Below are positions 1-7,756 of a DNA stretch of 64,000 bases, in pieces. The notes under the pieces were generated by a model that saw only the letters and a program-made list of their open reading frames with translations, did not search any database and had not been told where the DNA came from. The position numbers and the translations under genes are program-made. Numbering within the stretch: the stretch's first letter is position 1; each line of letters begins with the position of its first letter. Location: contig NZ_CP143541.1 in assembly GCF_040126055.1 (NCBI RefSeq), positions 248,001-312,000 of the forward strand. The letters run 5' to 3'. The stretch comes from Pseudalkalibacillus sp. SCS-8 (lineage in GTDB: Bacteria > Bacillota > Bacilli > Bacillales > Fictibacillaceae).

Positions 1-203
1 AGGCTGAAGTTACACCTGCAACCAAGATGTTGACCATGGACCAAGGTGAGCTGGTCGATCTAGGTTTCGCCGTAGGTGTCCTGAATGGAAAGACATTGAA
101 TTGGTCCGCAAACGGTGTGGATTACTTCCTGGCATCCCATGATCTGACGCCAGAAGAAATGGCAACCATTGCATCATCCATGAGTACCACGCAAGGCAAA
201 TAG
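1..203 (+). CDS. ydcC: YdcC-like lipoprotein, C-terminal fragment
   Basis: This is the 3' end of a gene whose start lies outside the window. The reading frame begins at position 3 and ends at TAG 201-203. The 66 visible residues end in a pattern of the type NGKTLNWSANGVDYFLAS followed by a short helical tail, which resembles the C-terminus of YdcC/LolA-like sporulation lipoproteins (DUF4367-type). In B. subtilis ydcC lies directly upstream of alr, as here, and that synteny is the main support for the name. A rho-independent hairpin follows at once, so the gene is not co-transcribed with alr. Only the last fifth or so of the protein can be judged. Confidence 0.7.
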   Translation, partial: AEVTPATKMLTMDQGELVDLGFAVGVLNGKTLNWSANGVDYFLASHDLTPEEMATIASSMSTTQGK

Positions 204-212
204 CAAGAAGTG

Positions 213-252
213 AGGCTGGGAGAATAAGCACGCTATTCTTTTCAGCCTTTCT
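213..252 (+). terminator. Rho-independent terminator after ydcC
   Basis: AGGCTG...AGAATA (213-226) pairs with TATTCT...CAGCCT (234-248), with one bulge and a 7-nt loop. A short T-rich stretch follows. It starts ten bases after the ydcC stop codon. Confidence 0.7.
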
Positions 253-253
253 T

Positions 254-470
254 GAGTGTCAGGCACTTTTCATAGATGCAGTGATGCCAAGGGTTGTGGG
301 GGAGTGTCAGGCACTTTTCATAGAAGCAGAGCTGGTAAGGGTTGTGGGGGAGTGTCAGGCACTTTTCATAGAAGCAGAGCTGGTAAGGGTTGTGGGGGAG
401 TGCCTGACACCACTCATAGATGCAGCACTAGCAAGGGGTTTGGAAAAGTGTCAGGCACTTAAGCTGACAC
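254..470. repeat. 48-bp tandem repeat with GTGTCAGGCAC core
   Basis: Five units begin at 254, 302, 350, 398 and 446, a strict 48-bp period. The second and third units are almost identical. The fourth carries the core in inverted orientation (GTGCCTGACAC) and the fifth is degenerate. The rest of each unit reads roughly TTTTCATAGAAGCAGAGCTGG plus GTAAGGGTTGTGGGG. The array sits between the ydcC terminator and the alr promoter region. The frame is open in two phases, but the resulting peptides are only repeats of the unit, so it is treated as non-coding. Confidence 0.9.
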
Positions 471-489
471 TCCGCCACGAGGTTTCATG

Positions 490-519
490 TTTACCCTCTC
501 GGATGCGTTCATGTACAAT
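490..519 (+). promoter_or_regulatory. Possible sigma-A promoter of alr
   Basis: TTTACC (490-495), 18-bp spacer, TACAAT (514-519), about 30 bp upstream of the alr start. The -10 is good and the -35 matches only 4 of 6 positions. Confidence 0.4.
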
Positions 520-550
520 AGAAGGAAAAGAACGTTTGGGAGTCGTTTTC

Positions 551-1708
551 ATGCAATATTTCAGAGATACCTGGGTTGAAGTAGATTTAGATCATATTGT
601 GGATAACTACCTTCAGATACAGAACCATCTGACAGGTGGTACGAAAGTAATGGCGATTGTCAAAGCCGATGGGTATGGACATGGAGCTTACCAAGTTGCA
701 AAGGAACTCGTTGACAATGGAGTAGATTATCTCGGTGTAGCCCTTCTGGATGAGGCGATCGCTTTGAGGCGTAATGGCATAGAGGTTCCGATCCTGGTTC
801 TAGGATGGGTATCTCCAGAATATGCTTCAATAGCTGTGAGATATGGCATTACGTTGACGGTTTTCCAAAAAGAATGGCTTCAAGCCCTCGGAAACCTGGA
901 GCAACCATTAGCCATCCATATCAAATTTGATACGGGTATGGGACGATTAGGTATAAATGATCCAAATGAGGCAAAGCTAATCATTAATCATATTAAACAA
1001 AATGAAAGTCTGAAGTTAGAAGGAGCTTTTTCCCATTTCGCAACTGCAGATGAACTAGATTCTGAACTTGTGACGAAGCAAATGAATCGTTTCTCTCATT
1101 ACCTTGCATTATTGGAGGAGGAAGGCATAAAGCCTGATGTGATCCATTTCGGGAACAGCGCAGGTGCCATTCGCTTTCCGGATTATGACCAACATTATGT
1201 AAGAGTGGGGATATCCATGTATGGCCTAGCCCCGTCAGAGGAAATGAAACAAGTTCTGCCCTTCCCTCTTAAGCAAGCTTTCTCGTTGCATAGCAAACTG
1301 TCCCATGTGAAACAGATCCAACCTGGGGATACTGTAAGTTACGGTGCAACCTACCGAACAACCGAGAAGGAATGGATCGGGACGGTCCCGATTGGTTATG
1401 CAGACGGCTGGATACGAAGATACGCCGAAAAAGGTTCCGTCTTAGTCGACGGCCGATTCGCTAAAATCGTAGGCCGAATCTGTATGGACCAACTGCTCAT
1501 AAAGCTGCCTTATCAAGTGGATATCGGCACGAAGGTGACGCTGCTCGGCCGGCAGGATAATCAGGAAATAACCATTGATGAAGTTGCGATGCAAAATGAT
1601 ACGATCAATTATGAAATACCCTGCTTGATCTCTTCCAGAGTACCGAGAATTTATAAAAAAAATGATGCAATCATCGAAACCATGAATCAAATATTAAATA
1701 AATCGTAA
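551..1708 (+). CDS. alr: Alanine racemase
   Basis: PLP-dependent enzyme that interconverts L- and D-alanine and supplies D-Ala for peptidoglycan. The chosen ATG (551) has GGGAG eight bases upstream and gives 385 residues, the normal family length. Longer in-frame starts run into the tandem repeat and are rejected. The N-terminal barrel carries the PLP lysine, Lys38, in the motif VKADGYGHG. The second catalytic base, Tyr264, lies in VSYGATYRT, matching Lys39/Tyr265 of Geobacillus Alr. The C-terminal beta domain holds the conserved RICMDQ motif. It lies between ydcC and the ndoAI-ndoA pair, as in B. subtilis. Confidence 0.97.
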   Translation: MQYFRDTWVEVDLDHIVDNYLQIQNHLTGGTKVMAIVKADGYGHGAYQVAKELVDNGVDYLGVALLDEAIALRRNGIEVPILVLGWVSPEYASIAVRYGITLTVFQKEWLQALGNLEQPLAIHIKFDTGMGRLGINDPNEAKLIINHIKQNESLKLEGAFSHFATADELDSELVTKQMNRFSHYLALLEEEGIKPDVIHFGNSAGAIRFPDYDQHYVRVGISMYGLAPSEEMKQVLPFPLKQAFSLHSKLSHVKQIQPGDTVSYGATYRTTEKEWIGTVPIGYADGWIRRYAEKGSVLVDGRFAKIVGRICMDQLLIKLPYQVDIGTKVTLLGRQDNQEITIDEVAMQNDTINYEIPCLISSRVPRIYKKNDAIIETMNQILNKS

Positions 1709-1840
1709 ATTATTAAAGGATTTCCACTAATTTTGACGAATGGATTATACGAAGATAGCTTTGCAATATTCTGTCTGTATGATACTATTAATAGGGGATT
1801 TTTCAGAGAGATCGTAGCAGTTAGCTGGAGGTGGATTTTT

Positions 1841-2119
1841 GTGTCCGACATGCACAAAAAACGTATCGTTATTAGCTTGCCAGAGCAACTGATAAAAGAG
1901 GTGGACGGAGCGATTATGAACGAGAACTTGAATAGAAGCGAGTTTATTCATCAAGCAACCGAAATGTATCTGCGAGAACGGGAAAGTCGTCATATCCGTG
2001 AATCTATGCGACAAGGTTACATGGAAATGGCTAAAATCAATTTGAACATTGCATCAGAAGCCTTTCTTGCTGAGGAGGAAGCTGATCTAACTTTGGACCG
2101 CTTAGTAAGCGGGGTGTAA
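1841..2119 (+). CDS. ndoAI: Antitoxin EndoAI (MazE-type, ribbon-helix-helix)
   Basis: Antitoxin that binds and neutralises the NdoA endoribonuclease and probably represses the pair. GTG 1841 is preceded by GGAGG (1827-1831) with good spacing and gives 92 residues, close to the 93 of B. subtilis EndoAI. The N-terminus ([17 protein letters not shown]) is a ribbon-helix-helix DNA-binding domain. The acidic C-terminal tail (about residues 60-92) is the part that wraps the toxin in the family. The stop codon is four bases before the toxin start, so the two are translated together. An upstream ATG-initiated extension to 1733 lacks a ribosome-binding site and family similarity. Confidence 0.93.
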   Translation: MSDMHKKRIVISLPEQLIKEVDGAIMNENLNRSEFIHQATEMYLRERESRHIRESMRQGYMEMAKINLNIASEAFLAEEEADLTLDRLVSGV

Positions 2120-2123
2120 TGAT

Positions 2124-2474
2124 TTGATAGTCAAGCGTGGCGACGTTTACTTTGCAGATCTTTCTCCAGTAGTAGGGTCGGAGCAAGGCGGTATCCGTCC
2201 AGTATTAATCATACAAAATGATATCGGAAACCGGTTTAGTCCAACAGTGATCGTCGCGGCCATTACAGCCCAGATTCAAAAGGCTAAACTACCTACTCAT
2301 GTTGAAATCAGTGCGAAGAAATATAAATTTGAACGTGACTCAGTGATCTTACTGGAGCAAATTCGTACAATTGATAAACAACGACTAACAGATAAAATTA
2401 CACATTTGGATGATGAAATGATGAAGAAAGTCGATGACGCTCTACAAATCAGTTTAGGGCTCATTGATTTTTAA
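2124..2474 (+). CDS. ndoA: Toxin EndoA, MazF-family mRNA endoribonuclease
   Basis: Sequence-specific endoribonuclease (UACAU-cutting in B. subtilis) that arrests growth when free of its antitoxin. The 116-residue product starts at TTG 2124 with the motif [18 protein letters not shown] and is nearly identical, by memory, to B. subtilis NdoA, including the TTG start. The Arg and Thr of the MazF active site are visible in [12 protein letters not shown] and in VAAITAQ. It is immediately downstream of ndoAI and upstream of the sigma-B operon, the standard Bacillus arrangement. Confidence 0.97.
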   Translation: MIVKRGDVYFADLSPVVGSEQGGIRPVLIIQNDIGNRFSPTVIVAAITAQIQKAKLPTHVEISAKKYKFERDSVILLEQIRTIDKQRLTDKITHLDDEMMKKVDDALQISLGLIDF

Positions 2475-2495
2475 TATCCATATGTGAAAATGAGC

Positions 2496-2525
2496 AAGCT
2501 GCTGAAATTAAGCGGCTTTTTTTAT
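2496..2525 (+). terminator. Terminator after ndoA
   Basis: AAGCTGCT (2496-2503) pairs with AGCGGCTT (2511-2518), including one G-U pair, around a 7-nt loop. A run of Ts follows. Confidence 0.75.
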
Positions 2526-2736
2526 TGTCCAAAAAGGATTGGTTTTTATTAGGAGCACGACCGTTTTTCACAAGAGTGCATCGAAAATATATATAAGTCC
2601 AATCATGCACCACCAATACTTTGAAATGGCATATAATCTGTAAAAATGTGGCTAAGAAACCAAAACCATTGAAAGATTTGGATAATAATGAAATAATATT
2701 TCTATGTATGACTATCGAAGGAACGGAGGCACACGG

Positions 2737-3561
2737 ATGATATCAACCGTATATGAAGTGATGAAGGAGAATCGGTCTTCCATAGAAGAGCAATGGCAAG
2801 ATCGGATGCTCAACTTCAGAGAAGAAGAACGTGAATTGACGACGGTTACGAAAGATGTATTTCTAAATTCAAATACAGAATTTATAGATAGCCTATTGAA
2901 TCATGTTATCGAACAACGGGATGACATTGGTCCTGATTTGCAAGATTTTTTCGAAAGGACTGTGCAAATCGGTTGGCCGTTGAGTTATGTAACGAAAGGG
3001 CTACAAGTTTTCCGTCGGGTAGGTTTGAAGACGATCATCAATGAAAAGGAAGACTTAGATGATGCGATGGACACGTTTGAGTACTTTGATCATTCGATAG
3101 ACAAGCTTTTAGAAGCGGTCGTGTCCTATTCAACACAAAATTGGCGGAATACCGTATCCGTCCAGAAGAAAGCATTGCTGGAGTTGTCCGCACCACTGAT
3201 TCCTGTTTTTGAGCACATAAGTGTCATGCCATTGATCGGTACGATTGATACGGAAAGAGCCAAGCTGATCATGGAAAATTTATTGGATGGTGTTATCGAG
3301 AACCGCTCCCAGGTGGTATTGATTGATATTACGGGTGTACCAGTTGTAGATACGATGGTTGCACACCATATCATTCAAGCAGCCGAAGCAGTTCGTTTGA
3401 TCGGTTCGAAATGTATTCTGGTTGGTATCCGTCCCGAAATTGCACAAACCATTGTCAATCTAGGCATCGACTTGAGTGAATTCCCTACAAGAAGTACGTT
3501 GCTTAAGGGTGTTGAGTCGGCATTAGAGCTTACGAACAAAAAAATTGAATCCTTATCCTAG
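2737..3561 (+). CDS. rsbRA: Stressosome core protein RsbR
   Basis: Co-antagonist that assembles with RsbS into the stressosome and holds the kinase RsbT until stress. ATG 2737 has CGGAGG upstream and yields 274 residues, the same length as B. subtilis RsbRA. The N-terminal half (about 1-140) is the non-haem-globin-like sensor domain. The C-terminal half (about 155-270) is a STAS domain. Thr172 (in GTIDTER) and Thr206 (in VVDTMV) sit at the two phosphorylation sites known as Thr171/Thr205. It is the first gene of an uninterrupted eight-gene operon. The 33-bp longer ATG start at 2704 has no good ribosome-binding site. Confidence 0.95.
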   Translation: MISTVYEVMKENRSSIEEQWQDRMLNFREEERELTTVTKDVFLNSNTEFIDSLLNHVIEQRDDIGPDLQDFFERTVQIGWPLSYVTKGLQVFRRVGLKTIINEKEDLDDAMDTFEYFDHSIDKLLEAVVSYSTQNWRNTVSVQKKALLELSAPLIPVFEHISVMPLIGTIDTERAKLIMENLLDGVIENRSQVVLIDITGVPVVDTMVAHHIIQAAEAVRLIGSKCILVGIRPEIAQTIVNLGIDLSEFPTRSTLLKGVESALELTNKKIESLS

Positions 3562-3574
3562 GAGGGCAGCACGG

Positions 3575-3931
3575 ATGAGAATACCAATTCTTAAGCTTCA
3601 TGAATATTTATTGATTTCAATACAAGTTGAATTAGATGATAAAACTGCGCTGGAATTTCAAGAAGACTTATTGAGCAAAATCCACGATACAGGTGCAAAG
3701 GGAATCGTCATCGATCTAACATCCGTAGATATGGTCGATTCCTTCATCGCTAAAGTGTTGGGTGACGTTGTGAAGATGTCAAATCTAATGGGTGCTAAAG
3801 TTGTGCTGACAGGTATTCAGCCACCGGTTGCGATTACACTAATTGATTTAGGCATCAACATGCGGGATGTACCTACAGCTTTAGATTTAGAACAGGGGTT
3901 AGATAAATTACGACTGGATTTGGAGGGATGA
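3575..3931 (+). CDS. rsbS: Stressosome scaffold protein RsbS
   Basis: Single-domain STAS protein that sequesters RsbT inside the stressosome and is inactivated by RsbT phosphorylation. ATG 3575 follows AGGAGGG and gives 118 residues (121 in B. subtilis). The expected phospho-acceptor is Ser56 in the motif DMVDSFIAK, matching Ser59 of B. subtilis. Its stop overlaps the region before rsbT, indicating tight translational coupling. Confidence 0.95.
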   Translation: MRIPILKLHEYLLISIQVELDDKTALEFQEDLLSKIHDTGAKGIVIDLTSVDMVDSFIAKVLGDVVKMSNLMGAKVVLTGIQPPVAITLIDLGINMRDVPTALDLEQGLDKLRLDLEG

Positions 3932-3933
3932 AC

Positions 3934-4335
3934 ATGGCCGTCCAATCCTGTGTAGACGTTCGAAATGAATGGGATATTGTCAGCGCAAGACAACTTGGAA
4001 GAGATTTAGCGAAGGAGCTAGGCTTTTCAAGTGTTGATCAGGCAAGAATTACAACAGCGATATCCGAACTAGCGCGTAACATATATTTATATGCAGGGAA
4101 CGGAAGAATTTGCATCGAACCGATTGAAGAGGGAAACCGTAAAGGACTCCGAATCAGTGCTAACGATACAGGACCAGGCATACAGGATATTCGTAAAGTA
4201 ATGGAAGATGGATACACGACATCTGGTGGACTAGGAGCTGGTCTACCGGGAGTGAAACGACTTATGGATGAATTTAATATTCAATCTACAGTTAATGTGG
4301 GAACTGAGATCATGATTACGAAATGGCTCCGTTAG
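3934..4335 (+). CDS. rsbT: Switch kinase RsbT
   Basis: Serine/threonine kinase of the GHKL superfamily. It phosphorylates RsbR and RsbS, and when released it activates the RsbU phosphatase. ATG 3934 lies six bases after GGAGGG and gives 133 residues, identical in length to B. subtilis RsbT. The alternative ATG 3928 abuts the Shine-Dalgarno sequence. The N-box (SELARNIYLYA), the G1 box (DTGPGI) and the glycine-rich G2 box (GGLGAGLPG) are all present, so the ATP site looks intact. Confidence 0.95.
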   Translation: MAVQSCVDVRNEWDIVSARQLGRDLAKELGFSSVDQARITTAISELARNIYLYAGNGRICIEPIEEGNRKGLRISANDTGPGIQDIRKVMEDGYTTSGGLGAGLPGVKRLMDEFNIQSTVNVGTEIMITKWLR

Positions 4336-4346
4336 GAGGATAGATG

Positions 4347-5360
4347 ATGTTGGGGGATAGAGGAATACTGGTAGAACGATACGAACAATTCCTCTCCGCC
4401 TATTTAAGCGGAAGGACAGAACAAGCATTATATAAAGCACAACAGTTCAGTAGAAAAATGATTGAGCAAAATATCTCCCCTGAAGAGGTAATCAATATCC
4501 ACTCTACAGTTTTAGAATCCCTTAATGGTGATATACCTGAGCAAGTCAGGGATTCTTTTGACTTTTTAATTGAAGTCATGATGGGTTACGGAATGGCATA
4601 TCGTGAACATCAGATCTTGAGGGATAAACAGATGGCCCTTGAATCTGAGATTGAAGTGGCAGCAAGCATGCAGCAAACACTCCTTCAAGGGGAGATTCCG
4701 AACATTGAAGGATTAGAGATCGGGGTCATAAGTAAAGCAGCAAAGAAAATGAGCGGGGACTATTATCACTTTGTTCAGAACGGTCCTGATTCAATCAGCG
4801 TAGCCGTAGCGGATGTCATTGGTAAAGGAGTGCCGGCAGCTCTTTGTATGTCCATGATCAAATATGCAATGGACAGTTTGCCCGAACAACAGAATAACCC
4901 GAGTGTCGTGCTGGAGAATCTCAACCGCGTTGTAGAGCAGAACGTCGATCCTACAATGTTTATAACGATGTTCTATGGTCATTATAACAGGACCCATAAT
5001 CGGTTCTTCTATGCTGGGGCAGGCCATGAGCCTGGCTTTTATTATAATGCGAAATCAGATAGCTTTGATGAATTCATGGCTAAAGGTCTTGTGTTAGGGG
5101 TATCGAGAAGTACGAAGTATATCCAATATGAAAAAACCGTAGAGCCGGATGACATGATCATCCTGCTTTCAGATGGTGTAACAGAGTGCAGGACGAGCAG
5201 CGGCTTTGTCTCAAGAGATGAAGTAATTTCATTAATACGATCCTATATGCATTTGCCACCTCAGGAAATCGTCAATCATGTATACGCTGACCTTGAGCAA
5301 TTACAAGAATTTGAACTTAGGGATGATTTTACCTTAATTATATTGAAAAGGTCGGTTTAA
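4347..5360 (+). CDS. rsbU: PP2C-type phosphatase RsbU
   Basis: Environmental-stress phosphatase that dephosphorylates RsbV-P after binding RsbT. It has an N-terminal RsbT-binding helical domain (about 1-85), a short linker, and a C-terminal SpoIIE/PP2C domain (about 120-335) with metal-binding aspartates in MSGDYYHF, VADVIGKG, SDGVTE and HEPGFYY contexts. ATG 4347 is seven bases from AGGAGG and gives 337 residues. ATG 4344 would add one Met. The family is usually about 335 residues. The stop codon overlaps the sigma-B promoter of the next segment. Confidence 0.95.
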   Translation: MLGDRGILVERYEQFLSAYLSGRTEQALYKAQQFSRKMIEQNISPEEVINIHSTVLESLNGDIPEQVRDSFDFLIEVMMGYGMAYREHQILRDKQMALESEIEVAASMQQTLLQGEIPNIEGLEIGVISKAAKKMSGDYYHFVQNGPDSISVAVADVIGKGVPAALCMSMIKYAMDSLPEQQNNPSVVLENLNRVVEQNVDPTMFITMFYGHYNRTHNRFFYAGAGHEPGFYYNAKSDSFDEFMAKGLVLGVSRSTKYIQYEKTVEPDDMIILLSDGVTECRTSSGFVSRDEVISLIRSYMHLPPQEIVNHVYADLEQLQEFELRDDFTLIILKRSV

Positions 5361-5380
5361 CATTTAAGCGTCTGTGGTAT
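5355..5380 (+). promoter_or_regulatory. Sigma-B promoter for rsbV-rsbW-sigB-rsbX
   Basis: GTTTAA (5355-5360), exactly 14 bp, TGGTAT (5375-5380). This matches the sigma-B consensus GTTTAA-N14-GGGTAT with one mismatch. It sits over the rsbU stop codon and 46 bp before rsbV, the position of the autoregulatory promoter in B. subtilis. It would amplify the second half of the operon after stress. Confidence 0.85.
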
Positions 5381-5425
5381 GGATATAATATAATGCACGC
5401 CTATTTATCCAAGGGGGAAAGAGCG

Positions 5426-5761
5426 ATGAACTTACAGATTCATAAAGAAGATGTCGAAAACAATACAGAACGATTGGTGCTGAACGGTGAAGTTGATGCC
5501 TATACAGCTCCTAAATTGAAAGAAACTTTGATTCAAATGACCCAAAAAGAAGGCCATGAAGTCTTAGTGGACTTAAGTGGTGTTGATTATATGGATAGCA
5601 CTGGACTAGGAGTATTTGTCGGTGCCTTGAAATCCTCTCAGCAGCATGGAAGCAAGCTTACTCTGACAGGTATGACGGACCGTGTTCAACGTCTATTTGA
5701 AATCACTGGGTTGACGGATGTCATGAACATTGAGCATACCACAGAGGAGGGGGCGCGATGA
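5426..5761 (+). CDS. rsbV: Anti-anti-sigma factor RsbV
   Basis: STAS-domain protein that, when unphosphorylated, binds RsbW and frees sigma-B. ATG 5426 follows AAGGGGGAAAG and gives 111 residues. The conserved phosphorylation motif is GVDYMDSTGLG, with Ser58 the expected target of RsbW. The C-terminus overlaps rsbW by four bases (ATGA), a translational-coupling arrangement that keeps the partner proteins in ratio. Confidence 0.96.
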   Translation: MNLQIHKEDVENNTERLVLNGEVDAYTAPKLKETLIQMTQKEGHEVLVDLSGVDYMDSTGLGVFVGALKSSQQHGSKLTLTGMTDRVQRLFEITGLTDVMNIEHTTEEGAR

Positions 5762-6228
5762 GTGATCTTATCGAAATGGTGATCCCTGCGAAACCGGATT
5801 ATGTTGGTGTCGCTCGTTTGACTGTATCCGGTATCGCCTCTCGAATGGGATATACGTTTGACGAAATTGAAGATATCAAGATCGCGGTTTCAGAGGCGAT
5901 TACGAATGCAGTGAATCATGCGTATGGTGAAGATGAAGGTGAGATCCGTTTATCATATGGCATGTACGATGATAAACTTGAAATTACAGTCATGGATAAA
6001 GGTAAGAGCTTCGACGTCGAGGAAATCAAGCACACAACCGGCCCCGTTAATGGTAAACCTGTTGAGCAGATCAACGAAGGAGGGTTGGGGTTATTCTTGA
6101 TCGAAACGCTGATGGATAAAGTCGATATCAGCGATGATGCTGGAGTGGTAGTCATGATGACGAAATACCTGAATAGAGATGGGGTGGATGAGAGTGTCGA
6201 CCAATACAAGCCAGCCCCCTCACAATAA
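5758..6228 (+). CDS. rsbW: Anti-sigma-B factor and kinase RsbW
   Basis: GHKL-fold serine kinase that holds sigma-B inactive and phosphorylates RsbV. ATG 5758 is preceded by GAGGAGGGGG. The 156-residue product carries the N-box AVSEAITNAVNHAYG, the G1 box VMDKGKSFD and the G2 box GGLGLFLI. It overlaps both its antagonist rsbV upstream and sigB downstream, so the three are probably made in fixed proportion. Confidence 0.96.
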   Translation: MSDLIEMVIPAKPDYVGVARLTVSGIASRMGYTFDEIEDIKIAVSEAITNAVNHAYGEDEGEIRLSYGMYDDKLEITVMDKGKSFDVEEIKHTTGPVNGKPVEQINEGGLGLFLIETLMDKVDISDDAGVVVMMTKYLNRDGVDESVDQYKPAPSQ

Positions 6229-6988
6229 AGACTACATTTACGAATTGCTTGAGCAATTAAGAGATGATCCAGAAAATCAAGAAATCCAAACCATTCTCGT
6301 GGAGCATTATCAGGATTTGGTCCATTCTCTCGCTCGTAAGTTTTCAAAAGGGAAAAGCATCCACGATGACTTAGTGCAGGTTGGCATGATTGGTCTGCTG
6401 GCTGCTTTTCGTCGTTATGACCCGGAGTTCGGGAGAAGCTTTGAATCATTCGCTGTCCCGACGATCATTGGTGAAATCAAACGATTCATCCGAGATAAGA
6501 CATGGAGTGTCCATGTCCCGAGAAGAATCAAAGAATTAAGCCCTAGAATCAAAAAGGCGGTCGAAGTACTGACGAATGACTTGCAACGCTCACCTAAGGT
6601 TGCAGAGATTGCGGATTATCTGGAATCAACAGAAGAAGAAGTTTTGGAAACGATGGAAATGGGCAAGAGTTATCAGGCATTATCCGTCGACAGTTCCATC
6701 GAGGCAGATCAAGAAGGCAGTACGGTAACCTTGTTAGACTTGGTCGGAAGTACAGAAAGTGGCTATGAACAAACTGACCAACGAATGCTCCTGCAAAAAG
6801 CATTCAGTGTCCTTTCAGAACGGGAGCAGGAGATCCTTCAATGCACGTATTTCGAAAACCTGAGTCAGAAGGAAACAGGGAAACGGTTGAATATATCCCA
6901 AATGCATGTGTCACGATTGCAACGTAGAGCGCTTGAAAAATTAAAAGATGCGATACGCGTCGATCCTGCGGAGGCTTTTAATGATTGA
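6194..6988 (+). CDS. sigB: RNA polymerase sigma factor SigB
   Basis: General stress sigma factor. GTG 6194 lies six bases after GGGGTGG and gives 264 residues, close to B. subtilis SigB. ATG 6179 or 6188 would add a few residues but are badly spaced. Region 2 is clear (SKGKSIHDDLVQVGMIGLL and FAVPTIIGEIKRFIRD), region 3 contains the stretch RIKELSPRIKKA, and region 4 has the helix-turn-helix QKETGKRLNISQMHVSRLQ. The gene starts inside the rsbW 3' end and overlaps rsbX by eight bases. Confidence 0.97.
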   Translation: MSTNTSQPPHNKDYIYELLEQLRDDPENQEIQTILVEHYQDLVHSLARKFSKGKSIHDDLVQVGMIGLLAAFRRYDPEFGRSFESFAVPTIIGEIKRFIRDKTWSVHVPRRIKELSPRIKKAVEVLTNDLQRSPKVAEIADYLESTEEEVLETMEMGKSYQALSVDSSIEADQEGSTVTLLDLVGSTESGYEQTDQRMLLQKAFSVLSEREQEILQCTYFENLSQKETGKRLNISQMHVSRLQRRALEKLKDAIRVDPAEAFND

Positions 6989-7583
6989 AAAATATGTACA
7001 TCAACGAGTGGACTTGAGTACATTTCAACGATCAAAAATTGAAGGTCAGTGCAACGGCGACAGCTATTTCACAAAGGAGACGAAGGACTATTTCGTTTGC
7101 CTCGTAGCTGATGGTCTGGGTAGCGGTCAAGCTGCTCATGACGCATCCGCTAAAGCTGTCAAAGTCGTAGAAGACAACCACCATGAGGACGTCGATACGT
7201 TGATCCAGCTATGTAATGATGCTCTCTTCAATACACGTGGTGCTGTTTTGACCTTGTTTAAAGTATACTTCAAGGATCAGATTTTGGAATATTGTGGTGT
7301 AGGGAATATTCGACTGATTATTGGACTACCATCCGGTAAGATCGTCCATGCCATTCCTAAGTCCGGATTCCTTTCAGGAAAACCCATGAAATTTGATGTT
7401 CGACAAGTTTCCATTCAAGAAGGCTCTATGTTTATCGCCTATTCGGATGGTGTCGAGCTTAGTTCTCCTGATAAACGGAATGTCATGCGTGCAAAAAGTC
7501 CAAGAGTCGCATCCAGCTACTTAAAGCAAAAATGCCTCCAGGCAGTAGATGATATGACATGTGTAATTGGAAAGGTAACATAG
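6981..7583 (+). CDS. rsbX: Phosphoserine phosphatase RsbX
   Basis: PP2C-like phosphatase that resets the stressosome by dephosphorylating RsbS-P and RsbR-P, the negative feedback arm of the pathway. ATG 6981 is preceded by GGAGG (6970-6974) and gives 200 residues (199 in B. subtilis). Metal-binding motifs are seen in VADGLGSGQ and YSDGVEL. It is the last gene of the operon and is followed by a strong terminator. Confidence 0.94.
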   Translation: MIEKYVHQRVDLSTFQRSKIEGQCNGDSYFTKETKDYFVCLVADGLGSGQAAHDASAKAVKVVEDNHHEDVDTLIQLCNDALFNTRGAVLTLFKVYFKDQILEYCGVGNIRLIIGLPSGKIVHAIPKSGFLSGKPMKFDVRQVSIQEGSMFIAYSDGVELSSPDKRNVMRAKSPRVASSYLKQKCLQAVDDMTCVIGKVT

Positions 7584-7585
7584 AA

Positions 7586-7621
7586 GAAGGTGACTTTTAT
7601 TATCCAGTCACCTTCTTTTTT
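7586..7621 (+). terminator. Terminator of the sigma-B operon
   Basis: GAAGGTGACT (7586-7595) pairs perfectly with AGTCACCTTC (7606-7615) around a 10-nt loop and runs into TTTTTT. It lies three bases after the rsbX stop. Confidence 0.93.
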
Positions 7622-7756
7622 ATGGAATCCATTCATAGCCTATGGAATCACAAGCCTGGAGCGATCCTTCTCGACAACCTTCCTCTGCAGATTTCATCGA
7701 CTACGTTTATTTGGTAAACTTGAGTCTATAGCGTAAAAGTATGAGGAGGAACATAA

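Noticed and set aside
5384..5389. TATAAT after the sigma-B promoter, considered as a sigma-A -10 box
   Set aside because: No acceptable -35 lies 16-18 bp upstream.
5916..6449. 177-codon antisense frame opposite rsbW-sigB
   Set aside because: Shadow of two well-supported coding genes on the other strand.
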